From Roseiarcus sp963782255 (GTDB taxonomy: Bacteria > Pseudomonadota > Alphaproteobacteria > Rhizobiales > Beijerinckiaceae), in NCBI GenBank assembly GCA_963782255.1, contig CAWAIS010000001.1, positions 3,038,001 to 3,102,000 on the forward strand: 64,000 bases of DNA. Direction: 5' to 3'. The position numbers were made by a program, and so were the translations under genes. Numbering within the stretch: the stretch's first letter is position 1; each line of letters opens with the position of its first letter. The notes beneath the pieces were generated by a model. The model saw nothing but the letters and a program-made list of their open reading frames with translations, was not told where the DNA came from and ran no database searches. Positions 33,111 to 44,348 of this stretch are shown piece by piece.

Positions 33111-33812
33111 ATGCGGGTACTTTTGATCGAGGACGATGCAGCGACCGCGCAAAGCATCGAACTGATGTTGAAATCGGAAAATTTCAACATCTATGTGACG
33201 GACCTTGGCGAGGAAGGGATCGATCTCGGCAAGCTCTACGACTACGACATCATCCTCTTGGACTTGAACCTGCCGGACATGTCCGGATACGAAGTGCTAC
33301 GCTCGCTTCGGGTGACCAAGATCAAGACGCCGATCCTCATTCTGTCCGGCATGGCCGGCATCGAGGACAAGGTTAAAGGCCTCGGCCACGGCGCCGACGA
33401 CTATCTGACCAAGCCGTTCCACAAGGACGAGCTCGTCGCGCGCATCCACGCGATCGTCCGCCGCTCGAAGGGGCACGCTCAGTCGGTCATCATCACCGGC
33501 GACCTCCTCGTCAATCTCGATCAGAAGACCGTCGAAGTCGACGGCGCCCGGGTGCATCTGACCGGCAAGGAATATCAGATGCTGGAGCTGCTTTCGCTGC
33601 GCAAGGGCACGACGCTGACCAAGGAAATGTTCCTGAACCACCTTTACGGCGGCATGGACGAGCCGGAGCTCAAGATCATCGACGTCTTCATCTGCAAGCT
33701 GCGCAAGAAGCTCGCAATGGCCTCGAACGGACGCAATTACATCGAGACGGTCTGGGGCCGCGGCTATGTGCTGCGCGAGCCCTCGCCGAGCGAAGAACGC
33801 ATCACCGCGTAA
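33111..33812 (+). CDS. ctrA: Cell cycle response regulator CtrA
   Basis: The 233-residue OmpR-type regulator (MRVLLIEDDAATAQSIELML) has the acidic pocket EDD, the phospho-acceptor Asp in DIILLDLNLPDMSGYE, the Lys in YLTKPFHKDELVARI, and a winged-helix domain with LTGKEYQMLELLSLRKGTTL, ELKIIDVFICKLRKKL and YIETVWGRGYVLRE. It is nearly invariant in alphaproteobacteria and controls replication, division and flagella. The C-terminal tail is short (PSPSEERITA) and lacks the Ala-Ala degron of Caulobacter. The frame is open upstream to 32988, but family members start at MRVLLIEDD. Confidence 0.97.
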   Translation: MRVLLIEDDAATAQSIELMLKSENFNIYVTDLGEEGIDLGKLYDYDIILLDLNLPDMSGYEVLRSLRVTKIKTPILILSGMAGIEDKVKGLGHGADDYLTKPFHKDELVARIHAIVRRSKGHAQSVIITGDLLVNLDQKTVEVDGARVHLTGKEYQMLELLSLRKGTTLTKEMFLNHLYGGMDEPELKIIDVFICKLRKKLAMASNGRNYIETVWGRGYVLREPSPSEERITA

Positions 33813-33878
33813 GTCGTTAATAAGCGGGCGTCCTCATCGACGCGATCGCCGATCGTGTCGGCTGGCCAATGTCGCCAC

Positions 33879-35297
<1,419 letters not shown>

Positions 35298-35416
35298 GCT
35301 CTCACTTTCCCCCTCCCTCCAAGGGACGGGACGGGGGCGAACGCGCGAAGCCGTCTTCCCCTTGGAACCGAATATATTGCCGCCGACGCCGCCGCTAGGC
35401 CCCCGCCGAGGCGTCT

Positions 35417-38400
35417 CTACTCCCCGGCCGCGAGCATCGCCCGCCCGTTCTGCGCCGCAAGCTCCGCCAAGGCGCGCCTGTACTCGACCGGCATCACCTT
35501 GCGGAACTTGGGAAGGTAGGCGTCCCAGTTCTCCAGGATGCGCCGGGCGCGAGCCGAACTCGTCGCGCGGGCGTGATTGACGATGAGCTGGTGAAGGCGC
35601 TCGCCGTCGAAGCGGCTCATGTCGCTCATCACGTCCACCCGGCCATGGGCCTGCAGGTCGCCACCCGAGTGGAGGTGGCGCAGCATCACCTCTTCCTCCG
35701 CCGCGACGGGCTCGAGCTCCACCATCGCCATGTTGCAGCGCTGCGTGAACGTGCCGGCCTCGTCGAGGACGTAGGCGATGCCGCCGGACATTCCGGCCGC
35801 GAAATTGCGCCCGGTCTCCCCGATGACGACGACGATGCCGCCGGTCATATATTCGCAGCCGTGGTCGCCGACGCCCTCGACCACCGCAATCGCGCCGGAA
35901 TTGCGAACGCCGAAACGCTCGCCGGCCACGCCGCGGAAATAGCACTCGCCCGCGATCGCGCCGTAGAGCACCGTGTTGCCGACGATGATCAATTCCTCGG
36001 GCCTAATTTGCGTCGCTTCCTGCGGCGGATAGACGACGATGCGGCCGCCGGACAGGCCCTTGCCGACGTAGTCGTTGGCGTCACCCTCGAGCTCGAGCGT
36101 CACGCCCTTGGCCAGGAACGCGCCGAAACTCTGACCGGCCGTGCCCTTGAACTTGATGTGAATCGCCTCGTCCCGCAAGCCGGCGTGGCCATAGCGCTTG
36201 GCGATCTCTCCCGAGAGCATCGCGCCGGCGGACCGGTCCGAATTGCGGATCGTAAGGTCGAGGCGCACGTGCTTGCCGCGCTCGATCGCATCCTTCGTCT
36301 CGGCGATGAGACGGCGGTCGAGCACCTGTTCGAGCCCGTGATCCTGATCGATGCTGCGGTAGATGGTATCGCCTGGCCAGGGCTTCGGCTTGTGGAACAG
36401 TTTGGAAAAATCGAGGCCCTGCGCCTTGGCGTGCTCCACAAGCCGAGTCCTATCGAGCAACTGGCTCTGCCCGATCATTTCGTTGAACTTGCGGAAGCCG
36501 AGCGCCGCCATCAGCTCCCGCACTTCTTCGGCGACGAAGAAGAAGAAGTTGATGACATGCTCCGGCTTGCCGGCGAAGCGCTTGCGCAACACCGGGTCCT
36601 GCGTCGCCACCCCGACGGGGCAGGTGTTCAGATGGCACTTGCGCATCATGATGCAGCCAGCGGCAATGAGCGGCGCGGTGGCGAAGCCGAACTCGTCGGC
36701 GCCGAGCAACGCGCCGATCACCACATCGCGGCCCGTCCGCAAGCCGCCGTCGACCTGCACCGCGATTCGCGAGCGCAAGCCGTTCATGACCAGCGTCTGA
36801 TGCGTCTCGGCGAGGCCGATCTCCCACGGGGAGCCGGCGTGCTTGATCGAAGTCAGGGGAGACGCGCCGGTGCCGCCTTCGAAGCCGGAGATCGTCACGT
36901 GGTCCGCCTTGCACTTGGCGACGCCCGCGGCGACCGTGCCGACGCCGACCTCCGAGACGAGTTTGACCGAGACCTTCCCCTCGGGGTTCACGTTCTTCAG
37001 ATCGTAAACGAGCTGCTTCAGGTCCTCGATCGAATAGATGTCGTGGTGCGGCGGCGGCGAGATCAGCCCGACGCCTTGCGTCGAGTGGCGCACCTTGGCG
37101 ATGATCGCATCGACCTTGTGGCCCGGCAACTGCCCGCCCTCGCCGGGCTTCGCGCCCTGCGCCATCTTGATCTGCATCATGTCGGAGTTGACGAGATATT
37201 CCGTCGTCACCCCGAACCGGCCCGAGGCGACCTGCTTGATCGCGCTGCGCATCGAATCGCCGTTCGCCATGCGCTTGAAGCGGTCCAACTCCTCGCCGCC
37301 TTCGCCCGTGTTCGACTTGCCGCCGATGCGGTTCATCGCAATCGCGAGCGTCGTATGCGCCTCGCGCGAGATCGAACCAAAAGACATCGCCCCGGTCGAG
37401 AAGCGCTTGACGATCTCCGCCGCCGGCTCGACCTCGTCGAGCGGCACGGGCGCGCGGCCCTCGGTTTCCGCCGTCTTGATGAGGAAGAGGCCGCGGATCG
37501 TGAGCAGCTGCTCGCTCTGTTCGTTGAGCGTCTTGGAGAAGGCCGTGAAACGGTCGCGCGCGTTGCCGCGAACCGCGTGCTGCAGGAGCGAGACCGTCTG
37601 CGGGTTCCAGTTGTGAGCTTCGCCACGAATGCGATAGGCGTATTCGCCGCCGACCTCGAGCGAGGTGCGCAAGACCGGCGACTCGCCGAACGCGTCGGCG
37701 TGGCGGCGCACGGTCTCGGCCGCGATCTCGGCCAGCCCCGCGCCTTCGATCGAGGAGGCCGTGCCGAAGAAGAACTCGTCGACGAACGCGCGCGACAGGC
37801 CGACGGCGTCGAAGATCTGCGCGCCGCAATAGGACTGGTAGGTCGAAATGCCCATCTTCGACATGACCTTGAGCAGGCCCTTGTCAACCGACTTGATGAA
37901 GCGCTTGACGACTTCGTAGCCGCTGATCGGCTCAAGCAAGTCCTTGGCCATCGCGGTCAGCGTCTCGAAGGCGAGGTACGGATTGATCGCCTCGGCGCCG
38001 TAGCCGGCGAGACACGCGAAATGGTGAATCTCGCGCGCTTCGCCCGTCTCGACAACGAGCCCCACCGAGGTGCGCAGGCCCTTGCGGATGAGATGGTGAT
38101 GCACCGCGGCGACCGCGAGCAGCGCGGGGATCGGGACGCGGTCCGCTCCGACCATCCGGTCGGACAGGATGATGATGTTGTAGCGGCCGTGCACCGCGGC
38201 TTCCGCGCGCTCACACAGACGCTTCAACGCCTCGTCCATGCCCGTCGCGCCCCGCTCGACCCCATAGGTGATGTCGAGCGTCTTGGTGTCGAACGAATCC
38301 TCGAAATGGCCGATGCAGCGAATCTTCTCGAGATCCTCGTTGGTCAGGATCGGCTGGCGCACTTCGAGCCGCTTGTGGCGCGCGGTCCCTTCGAGATCGA

Positions 38401-40120
38401 GAAGGTTCGGCCGCGGCCCGATGAACGAGACGAGGCTCATGACGAGCTCCTCGCGGATCGGGTCGATCGGCGGGTTCGTCACCTGGGCGAAGTTCTGCTT
38501 GAAATAGGTGTAGAGCAGCTTCGACTTCGACGACAGCGCCGAAATCGGCGTGTCGGTGCCCATCGAGCCCACCGCCTCCTGCCCGGTCGTCGCCATCGGC
38601 GACAGCAGGTAGGCCAAGTCCTCCTGCGTGTAGCCGAACGCTTGCTGCCGGTCGAGCAGCGACACGTCCGTGCGCGAAGCGCGCGGCTCGACGGGGTTCA
38701 ATTCCTCGAGCACGATCTGCGTCTTGGCGAGCCACGAATGGTAGGGATGCGCGCGCGACAGCGTCTGCTTGATCTCGGCGTCCGACACGATGCGATGCTC
38801 GTTGAGATCGACGAGCAGCATCTTGCCCGGCTGCAGCCGCCACTTGGCGATGATCCTTTCCTCCGGCACCGGCAGGACGCCCATTTCGGAGGCGAGCACG
38901 ACCAGATCGTCGTCGGTGACAAAGTAGCGCGCTGGGCGCAGACCGTTGCGATCGAGCGTCGCGCCGATCTGCCGTCCGTCGGTGAAGGCGACCGCCGCCG
39001 GTCCGTCCCACGGCTCCATGAGGGCTGCGTGGTACTCGTAGAACGCGCGCCGCTCCTCGTCCATGAGCGGATTGCCGGCCCAAGCCTCCGGGATCAGCAT
39101 CATCATCGCGTGGCTGAGCGAGTAGCCGCCCTGCACCAGGAATTCGAGCGCGTTGTCGAAGCAGGCCGTGTCCGACTGGCCTTCGTAGGAGATCGGCCAG
39201 AGCTTCGAGATGTCATTGCCGAACAGCTCGGAATCCACGCTCGCCTGGCGCGCCGCCATCCAGTTGACGTTTCCGCGCAGCGTATTGATCTCGCCGTTGT
39301 GGGCGACCATCCGATAGGGATGCGCGAGGCGCCAGGAGGGGAAGGTGTTGGTTGCGAAGCGCTGATGCACGAGCGCCAGCGCCGTCTCATAACGCGGGTC
39401 GAGAAGGTCGCGGTAGTAGGGCGCAAGCTGACGGACGAGAACCATGCCCTTGTAGACGATGGTGCGCGCCGACATCGATACGGGGTAATATTCCGCAAGC
39501 TGCGCCCCGCCGATCATGTAGACGCGATTGGAGACGACCTTGCGGATAATGTAGAGCCGGCGCTCGAAATCGTCGTCGGTCGCGAGATTGGCGGCTCGCC
39601 CGATGAAGATTTGCTGCATCACCGGCTCGGTCGCCTTCACCCGTTCCCCGAGCGCCGAATTGTCGACCGGCGTGTCGCGCCAGCCAAGAACCGTCTGACC
39701 CTCTGCGGCGACGACCTCCTCGACGATCTTGCGCACCTGGCGCCGCGCCGCGGGGTCGCAGGGCATGAAGAATTGCCCGATCGCGAAATGGCCCGGTTCC
39801 GGGAGCGCAATGCCGAGCTTCAGGCATTCCGGCGCGAAAAATCCGTGGGGGATCTGGGTGAGGACGCCGCACCCGTCGCCGAGCGTCGGGTCAGCGCCCA
39901 CGGCGCCTCGATGGTCGAGATTGACCAGGATTTCGAGACCCTTCTCGAGGATGTCGTGCGACTTGCGGTTCTTCATGTCGGCCACGAAGCCGACGCCGCA
40001 GGAATCGTGCTCCTTCGACGGGTCGTAGAGACCTTGAGCGCGCGGGGCCAGCGGGTCTGCGCCGGGGATGACGCGCTCGCCGCGGATGTCGTTCAGCGTC
40101 TTTTGGGTCCTGGCGTTCAT
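35417..40120 (-). CDS. gltB: Glutamate synthase (NADPH) large subunit
   Basis: The roughly 1,567-residue enzyme starts at the ATG at 40120 (MNARTQKTLNDIRG) after GGGGAG. In EHDSCGVGFVADMKNRKSHD the Cys is the glutaminase nucleophile once the short propeptide is removed. The central and FMN/synthase domains show GRAPVPLDEVEPAAEIVKRF, the 3Fe-4S cluster CIMMRKCHLNTCPVGVATQD and the C-terminal beta-helix repeat (GDANDYVGKGLSGGRIVVYP). With GltD it assimilates ammonia. A TTG-type extension to 40156 overlaps a 16-bp tandem repeat and is unlikely to be coding. Confidence 0.96.
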   Translation of the reverse strand: MNARTQKTLNDIRGERVIPGADPLAPRAQGLYDPSKEHDSCGVGFVADMKNRKSHDILEKGLEILVNLDHRGAVGADPTLGDGCGVLTQIPHGFFAPECLKLGIALPEPGHFAIGQFFMPCDPAARRQVRKIVEEVVAAEGQTVLGWRDTPVDNSALGERVKATEPVMQQIFIGRAANLATDDDFERRLYIIRKVVSNRVYMIGGAQLAEYYPVSMSARTIVYKGMVLVRQLAPYYRDLLDPRYETALALVHQRFATNTFPSWRLAHPYRMVAHNGEINTLRGNVNWMAARQASVDSELFGNDISKLWPISYEGQSDTACFDNALEFLVQGGYSLSHAMMMLIPEAWAGNPLMDEERRAFYEYHAALMEPWDGPAAVAFTDGRQIGATLDRNGLRPARYFVTDDDLVVLASEMGVLPVPEERIIAKWRLQPGKMLLVDLNEHRIVSDAEIKQTLSRAHPYHSWLAKTQIVLEELNPVEPRASRTDVSLLDRQQAFGYTQEDLAYLLSPMATTGQEAVGSMGTDTPISALSSKSKLLYTYFKQNFAQVTNPPIDPIREELVMSLVSFIGPRPNLLDLEGTARHKRLEVRQPILTNEDLEKIRCIGHFEDSFDTKTLDITYGVERGATGMDEALKRLCERAEAAVHGRYNIIILSDRMVGADRVPIPALLAVAAVHHHLIRKGLRTSVGLVVETGEAREIHHFACLAGYGAEAINPYLAFETLTAMAKDLLEPISGYEVVKRFIKSVDKGLLKVMSKMGISTYQSYCGAQIFDAVGLSRAFVDEFFFGTASSIEGAGLAEIAAETVRRHADAFGESPVLRTSLEVGGEYAYRIRGEAHNWNPQTVSLLQHAVRGNARDRFTAFSKTLNEQSEQLLTIRGLFLIKTAETEGRAPVPLDEVEPAAEIVKRFSTGAMSFGSISREAHTTLAIAMNRIGGKSNTGEGGEELDRFKRMANGDSMRSAIKQVASGRFGVTTEYLVNSDMMQIKMAQGAKPGEGGQLPGHKVDAIIAKVRHSTQGVGLISPPPHHDIYSIEDLKQLVYDLKNVNPEGKVSVKLVSEVGVGTVAAGVAKCKADHVTISGFEGGTGASPLTSIKHAGSPWEIGLAETHQTLVMNGLRSRIAVQVDGGLRTGRDVVIGALLGADEFGFATAPLIAAGCIMMRKCHLNTCPVGVATQDPVLRKRFAGKPEHVINFFFFVAEEVRELMAALGFRKFNEMIGQSQLLDRTRLVEHAKAQGLDFSKLFHKPKPWPGDTIYRSIDQDHGLEQVLDRRLIAETKDAIERGKHVRLDLTIRNSDRSAGAMLSGEIAKRYGHAGLRDEAIHIKFKGTAGQSFGAFLAKGVTLELEGDANDYVGKGLSGGRIVVYPPQEATQIRPEELIIVGNTVLYGAIAGECYFRGVAGERFGVRNSGAIAVVEGVGDHGCEYMTGGIVVVIGETGRNFAAGMSGGIAYVLDEAGTFTQRCNMAMVELEPVAAEEEVMLRHLHSGGDLQAHGRVDVMSDMSRFDGERLHQLIVNHARATSSARARRILENWDAYLPKFRKVMPVEYRRALAELAAQNGRAMLAAGE

Positions 40121-40509
40121 CTCTCCGCTCCCCGGACGGTTGCTCTTCCTAAGCAACTGTCATTCTAAGCAACTGTCATTCCAATTTTTGAAGGCGTATC
40201 CTAAGGACAAGGCTGAGCTGCGCCCTGCGCAGCCGGGCGGCTTCACGCGTTGGATTTTTTTCGATCCGGTTTCGTCGTTCGGTACGACAACGCCTTCGCC
40301 CGTTTGTCTGCTCGCAGGCGACGCCGAAGGGGCTCGCTCGCAGAGAATGGTCAGCAGAACTGTCCTATTTCGCGACCATGCCAGAAATGACTTCTGGACA
40401 CAAGCACGCAAGACACGAATTTTCAATCGGGTTGACGCGGGCGCCTCAAGAAGCGCCAGGATGCAAAAACCGAGGGCGCCCTCGCCCGCAAGCTGACCGA
40501 GGCTGGACG
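40121..40509. other. Intergenic region between gltB and the aldolase gene
   Basis: No gene can be supported in these 389 bp. It holds the 16-bp tandem repeat at 40149-40180 near gltB. The minus strand is open for 136 codons (40160-40570), but the frame is Arg/Ser-rich, overlaps the aldolase start antisense and lacks a ribosome-binding site. The promoters of both divergent genes must lie here, but I cannot name a clear -35/-10 pair. Confidence 0.5.
40149..40180. repeat. 16-bp perfect tandem repeat upstream of gltB
   Basis: CTAAGCAACTGTCATT occurs at 40149-40164 and again at 40165-40180. It lies 29 bp upstream of the gltB start on the promoter side, so it could change spacing or a binding site for gltB expression. 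Confidence 0.85.
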
Positions 40510-41592
40510 ATGAATTTTGCGAGCGACAACGGGGCCGGCGTGGTGCCGGAAATTCTCGAAGCGATTGCATCGTCCTCGCGCGTCAACGCCCCGGCTTACG
40601 GCGCCGACGGCTTTACCGCGCGGGCGGAAGCGGCTCTGAGCGAAATCTTCGAAACGAGAGTTGCGGCCTTCCTGGTCGCGACCGGAACCGCAGCCAATGC
40701 GCTCGCGCTCGCAGCGCTGGCGAAGCCCTGGGAAGCCGTGTTCTGTCACGAGGAAGCGCACATCCACGACGACGAGTGCGGCGCGCCGGAATTTTTCACC
40801 GGCGGCGCCAAGCTGGTCGGGATGGGGGGCGAGGGCGGAAAGATCGCGCCCGAGGCGCTCATAGAGACGCTCGCGCGCTTTCCCCGCGGGCTCGTGAAGT
40901 CGTGCCAGCCGGGCGCGCTGTCGCTGTCGCAGGCGACGGAAGCGGGAACGCTCTATCGTGTCGACGAGATCCTGGAGCTCGCCGAGATCGCGCATCGCGC
41001 CGGAATTAGCGTGCATATGGACGGCGCGAGATTCGCCAATGCCATCGCCTCCACTCGGGTCTCGCCGGCCGAGATGACCTGGCGCGCAGGCGTCGACGCG
41101 CTTTCTTTCGGCGCGACCAAGAACGGCGCTCTTGCGTGCGAAGCGGTCGTCTTCTTCGATCCCGCGCGGGCGGCTAATCTCGCTTATTCGCGCAAGCGCG
41201 GCGGCCATACGCTGTCCAAGGGCCGCTTCCTCGGCGCGCAGATGGGGGCCTATCTCGAGGCAGGCTTGTGGCTTCGCCTCGCCGAGCGCGCGAACGACGC
41301 GGCCCAGCGCCTGGCCCAAGCGCTGACAGTGAGGCCGCCGATCCGCCTCGCCTGGGAGCGTCATGCGAACGAGGTCTTCGTCGTCGCGCCGAACGAGGTT
41401 GTGCGCGCGTGGCGCGCGGGCGGCGCGAGCCTGCATGACTGGAGCACCCGATCGCTCGCGCCCGAACGCGCGCCTCGCCCGGGCGAGACTTTGGTGCGTC
41501 TCGTGACGTCGTTCGAAACCACGCAAGGCGAAATCGATCAACTCCTTAAGTTGTGCGCTCGCGCGGCGAACGCCCCCGCAGGCGCGCCGTAA
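40510..41592 (+). CDS. Threonine aldolase-like beta-eliminating lyase
   Basis: The 360-residue PLP enzyme (MNFASDNGAGVVPEILEAIA) has the family's opening SDNxxGVxPEIL, the cofactor loop ATGTAANALALAAL, VHMDGARFANAIAS with the PLP-binding Asp, and the Schiff-base Lys in ALSFGATKNGALACEAVVFF. These are features of low-specificity L-threonine aldolases, which split threonine or related beta-hydroxy amino acids to glycine and an aldehyde. The frame extends to 40378, but family proteins start at the ATG at 40510. It is a single gene, divergent from gltB. Confidence 0.88.
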   Translation: MNFASDNGAGVVPEILEAIASSSRVNAPAYGADGFTARAEAALSEIFETRVAAFLVATGTAANALALAALAKPWEAVFCHEEAHIHDDECGAPEFFTGGAKLVGMGGEGGKIAPEALIETLARFPRGLVKSCQPGALSLSQATEAGTLYRVDEILELAEIAHRAGISVHMDGARFANAIASTRVSPAEMTWRAGVDALSFGATKNGALACEAVVFFDPARAANLAYSRKRGGHTLSKGRFLGAQMGAYLEAGLWLRLAERANDAAQRLAQALTVRPPIRLAWERHANEVFVVAPNEVVRAWRAGGASLHDWSTRSLAPERAPRPGETLVRLVTSFETTQGEIDQLLKLCARAANAPAGAP

Positions 41593-41667
41593 ACGCGCCG
41601 CATTTCGGTCGAAGATGCTGACGCGGGGCCATAGCGGAAACGGGGCTTTCCCAGGAGCATGTGAACC

Positions 41668-42466
41668 ATGATCGGCCCGAACGGGAAAATGCGCGTCTTC
41701 GCAACGCGCGCGGCGCTCGCCGCCTTCACCGCCCTCGCCGGCGTCTCGACCGCCGGAGCGCAGTGGTTCCCCCCGATCGGCGCGGCGGCGCCGCGTGAGA
41801 TCGTGGAGAGATTGCGGGCGGACGGCTATGTTCTGATCGGTCCCCTTCAGCGCCGCGAGACCGTCTATCTGGCCGACGTCAACGCCGGCCGCGCCGGCCA
41901 CGAGCGGCTGGTGATCGACGCGTGGAGCGGCGCAATCCTGCAACGCTTCGTTTACCGGCCGCGATATGCAAGGCCAGGCTCCGGCGGGTTCGTCGTCGAG
42001 GGCGGCGAATTCGATTACCCTCCGCCGCTTGGCCCCCCGCCGATGCGCGAGTTCTACAATGGCGGGCCTGGTAATTTCGCTTACGGCGGACCGCCGGACG
42101 CGCGCGAGCCCGCCGGGCCCCCGGAGAGCTACACGCGGCCGAGGGTGCGGCCTCGGCCCGCATCCACAAGTCACAAGCCCGCCGAAACCAAGCCTACAAG
42201 CACGGCGACGGCGCCGCCCGCACAACCCGCTGGCGCCCCGGCGACCGTCGAATCGCCTCCGGGCGCAGCGCCTCCAGGTTCGCCGACGGCCACGAGTTCC
42301 CGCCCCGCAAACGACGCAAACGCCGCAAGCCCCGACTCCGGCCATGGCTGAAACTCAGCCGAAGGGCGCGCCCGCGCGTCCGGCGTCGGCTCCGGCGCCA
42401 AAACCGGACGCAAAGTCGACCGGCAAGCCGAAGGTCAACGACGTGCCCGTCAACCCTCTCGACTAA
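41668..42466 (+). CDS. Secreted Pro-rich protein, apparently frameshifted
   Basis: The N-terminal part reads MIGPNGKMRVFATRAALAAF with a signal peptide ending at AGA-QWFPP, then EIVERLRADGYVLIGPLQRR, VYLADVNAGRAGHERLVIDA, a PepSY-like short domain. The next part is Pro/Gly/Ala-rich. In the original frame the protein stops at 42351. In the +1 frame, sequence from about 42290 reads VPAPQTTQTPQAPTP, then KPKVNDVPVNPLD to a stop at 42466. That ending resembles the conserved tail of such proteins in relatives. One extra base between 42280 and 42330 would explain it: either an assembly error or a recent mutation. Intact length would be about 265 residues. Confidence 0.65.
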
Positions 42467-42721
42467 AACCGACCAAGACCTGTTGGATGCGGAAGTATCG
42501 CGTGTCGGAGCGGCGACTATCCGCATAATAGGGCCACGCCCAGTGGAGGGGGACGGCTCCCGCGCGGTTGCGTCACCTTGGCGCGCCGATTCTCGCTAAA
42601 GCACGGATTGCGGGGCGTTTGCTAGCCTGTCCCGCGAATCGCTGCAAGCTTGTCCGACACCAGCGCTGGCCATCGAAAAGCGCTGCCTCGAGGCAGTGGC
42701 TCGCATTTTGGCAAGCGCCGC

Positions 42722-43426
42722 TTATCCCGCGAACGAAACGCTTTTGCGCGATTTCCGGTAACCGGCATAACCGAGGCCGGCAAAGCCGAGCAGCGTCATC
42801 GCCCACGTCGCGGGTTCGGGCGCCGCCGTACTCCCTTGAACATATTCTTGTGCTGCTCCATTGTAATCTGTTTGTATTGTATAAGTAAAAAATGGACTAT
42901 TGTTGAATAGATCAAAAGGAGCTGAAAAAGTTATCGTATCGCCGCTGAGGTTGAACGGAACTGCGGCAATGATCGGACCCCACCCCCCGGAAGCAGAATC
43001 TCCCGGTTGAGGCGGTCCATAGCTTCGGATGCGAATTGTGTTGTGGGTGGTATATATTTCCGGGCCGCGGATTAGAGAGTCTAGTGTATAAATCTGGAAA
43101 TCATCCACTTGGCAACCGCAAGTGTCAACGCCAGCGTCAACATTGACGAAATTGGGCGGTTGGTTAAAGGTTACCGAGAATTGTATGTCTGGAACTGGCG
43201 TCATCATATTGATTTTAGCGGAGTACGAATCGATTAGAAAAGCTTTTGACTGAGCCTGTAACGTACTGCAGGCGAGCAGGACTACAGCTGCCAAGCAAGG
43301 CGCCGCGCTTCGAGGGGAATGCGTCGCCTTGGCGCGCTTCCGGCCCTCCGCCGGCCGATCCGGTAGGATACCAGGTGTTGGATACTGATCGCCAGCAATG
43401 GGCTCATACTCAATGGTTGTCGTCAT
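42722..43426 (-). CDS. PEP-CTERM sorted extracellular protein
   Basis: The 234-residue protein from the ATG at 43426 follows GGGGGATC. An unusually long charged N-terminus (about 35 residues) precedes a signal-like segment, APCLAAVVLLACSTLQAQS. The mature body is beta-rich (NVDAGVDTCGCQVDDFQIYT, GDTITFSAPFDLFNNSPFFT) and ends with the PEP-CTERM signal AAPEPATWAMTLLGFAGL plus YRKSRKSVSFAG. Such proteins are processed by an exosortase (EpsH/XrtA type) and released with exopolysaccharide; no exosortase is in this window. The gene is visibly more AT-rich than its neighbours, which suggests transfer. Confidence 0.85.
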   Translation of the reverse strand: MTTTIEYEPIAGDQYPTPGILPDRPAEGRKRAKATHSPRSAAPCLAAVVLLACSTLQAQSKAFLIDSYSAKINMMTPVPDIQFSVTFNQPPNFVNVDAGVDTCGCQVDDFQIYTLDSLIRGPEIYTTHNTIRIRSYGPPQPGDSASGGWGPIIAAVPFNLSGDTITFSAPFDLFNNSPFFTYTIQTDYNGAAQEYVQGSTAAPEPATWAMTLLGFAGLGYAGYRKSRKSVSFAG

Positions 43427-43832
43427 TTTGTGATCCCCCATCATTCAAGCTGATTGATCCGCAATGCGAATCCAAACGCCTAAGTCATGATCGGACGGAA
43501 AACCTGTCCGCTTTGGATCAACCCGGCCGCATGCTCCCCGCGCTGGGGGCGGCGAAATCAGCCGCGCTGCGGATACGCGTCCCCCGTCCCCAGGAGGCAA
43601 CAGAATTGCCTGATTTCGCCGCCGACGTTAGGTAAGCACGGGAAGCGCCAAATTGCAACCATGAAGTTGCAGAAGCACGGATTCACGAGATTTACCATTA
43701 ACTCCTATGGTTGTTCAAAGAATCACGTGGGACGCGGCGATAGTCTTCCGGCCTTTGCGGAATGTGGTCTATAGGTCTTTTCAGACACAACGCTGGTTTG
43801 TAACTATAGTTGCGAGCCTCACAGCCCGCATA
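43427..43832. other. Intergenic region upstream of the PEP-CTERM gene
   Basis: About 400 bp without a supportable gene. Composition is AT-richer around 43670-43830. Short open frames here (such as 43487-43774 plus) have no ribosome-binding site and no recognisable product. The promoter of the PEP-CTERM gene must lie at the left side. Confidence 0.5.
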
Positions 43833-43859
43833 TAAAAAGGGCGCCCTTTCGGACGCCCT
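43833..43859 (-). terminator. Rho-independent terminator of hsp20
   Basis: On the minus strand AGGGCG, TCCGAAAG and CGCCCT form a hairpin followed by TTTTTATA, 25 bp after the hsp20 stop. Confidence 0.8.
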
Positions 43860-43883
43860 CGATACACTGCCTGTCGGCCGGCT

Positions 43884-44348
43884 TTACGCGGCTTTCTTCG
43901 CTTCGACGTCAATCGCCTTCTTAGCGTTGATCGCGATCGTGCGGGGCTTCTGCGCTTCCGGAACCTCGCGAACGAGGTCGATATGGAGCAAGCCGTTCTC
44001 GCTCGTCGCGCCGGTCACGACGACGTGGTCGGCTAGCTGGAACCGGCGCTCGAACGCGCGGGCCGCGATGCCCTGGTAGAGCACGTCGCGCTTCTCGCCC
44101 TTGGCGCCGGGCTCCTTCGAGCCGCGAACGGTCAGCGTGCTCTCTCGCGTCTCGACCGACAGCTCGTTCTCGCCGAAACCGGCGACCGCGAGCGTGATCC
44201 GATAGGCGTTCTCGCCCATCCGTTCAATGTTATAGGGTGGATAGCTGGGTGTGTTCTGGTCCGCGCCGACCGCCTTGTCGAGCAGCGAAAGCAGGCGATC
44301 AAATCCGACGGTGGAACGATAGAACGGTGATAGATCGTAGTTCAGCAT
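43884..44348 (-). CDS. Small heat shock protein Hsp20 (IbpA-type)
   Basis: The 154-residue chaperone (MLNYDLSPFYRSTVGFDRLL) has the IbpA-like N-terminus FDRLLSLLDKAV, YPPYNIERMGENAYRITLAV and the alpha-crystallin core with VRGSKEPGAKGEKRDVLYQG and IAARAFERRFQLADHVVVTG. The C-terminal IxI-type motif is IAI. It holds unfolding proteins during heat stress. AAGGAGG precedes the ATG at 44348 and is sequestered in a hairpin (see the thermometer entry). An RpoH-type promoter drives it and a hairpin terminator follows. Confidence 0.93.
   Translation of the reverse strand: MLNYDLSPFYRSTVGFDRLLSLLDKAVGADQNTPSYPPYNIERMGENAYRITLAVAGFGENELSVETRESTLTVRGSKEPGAKGEKRDVLYQGIAARAFERRFQLADHVVVTGATSENGLLHIDLVREVPEAQKPRTIAINAKKAIDVEAKKAA

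Noticed and set aside
33297..33641. Minus-strand frame inside ctrA
   Set aside because: Shadow of the highly conserved ctrA gene.
35573..40168. Plus-strand open frame of 1,531 codons opposite gltB
   Set aside because: Very long, but it is the exact antisense of gltB in GC-rich DNA. Its composition is Arg/Asp/His-rich without domains.
40160..40570. 136-codon minus frame between gltB and the aldolase gene
   Set aside because: Overlaps the aldolase start antisense, has no ribosome-binding site and is Arg/Ser-rich. It may be part of a widespread non-coding repeat, but I cannot show that.
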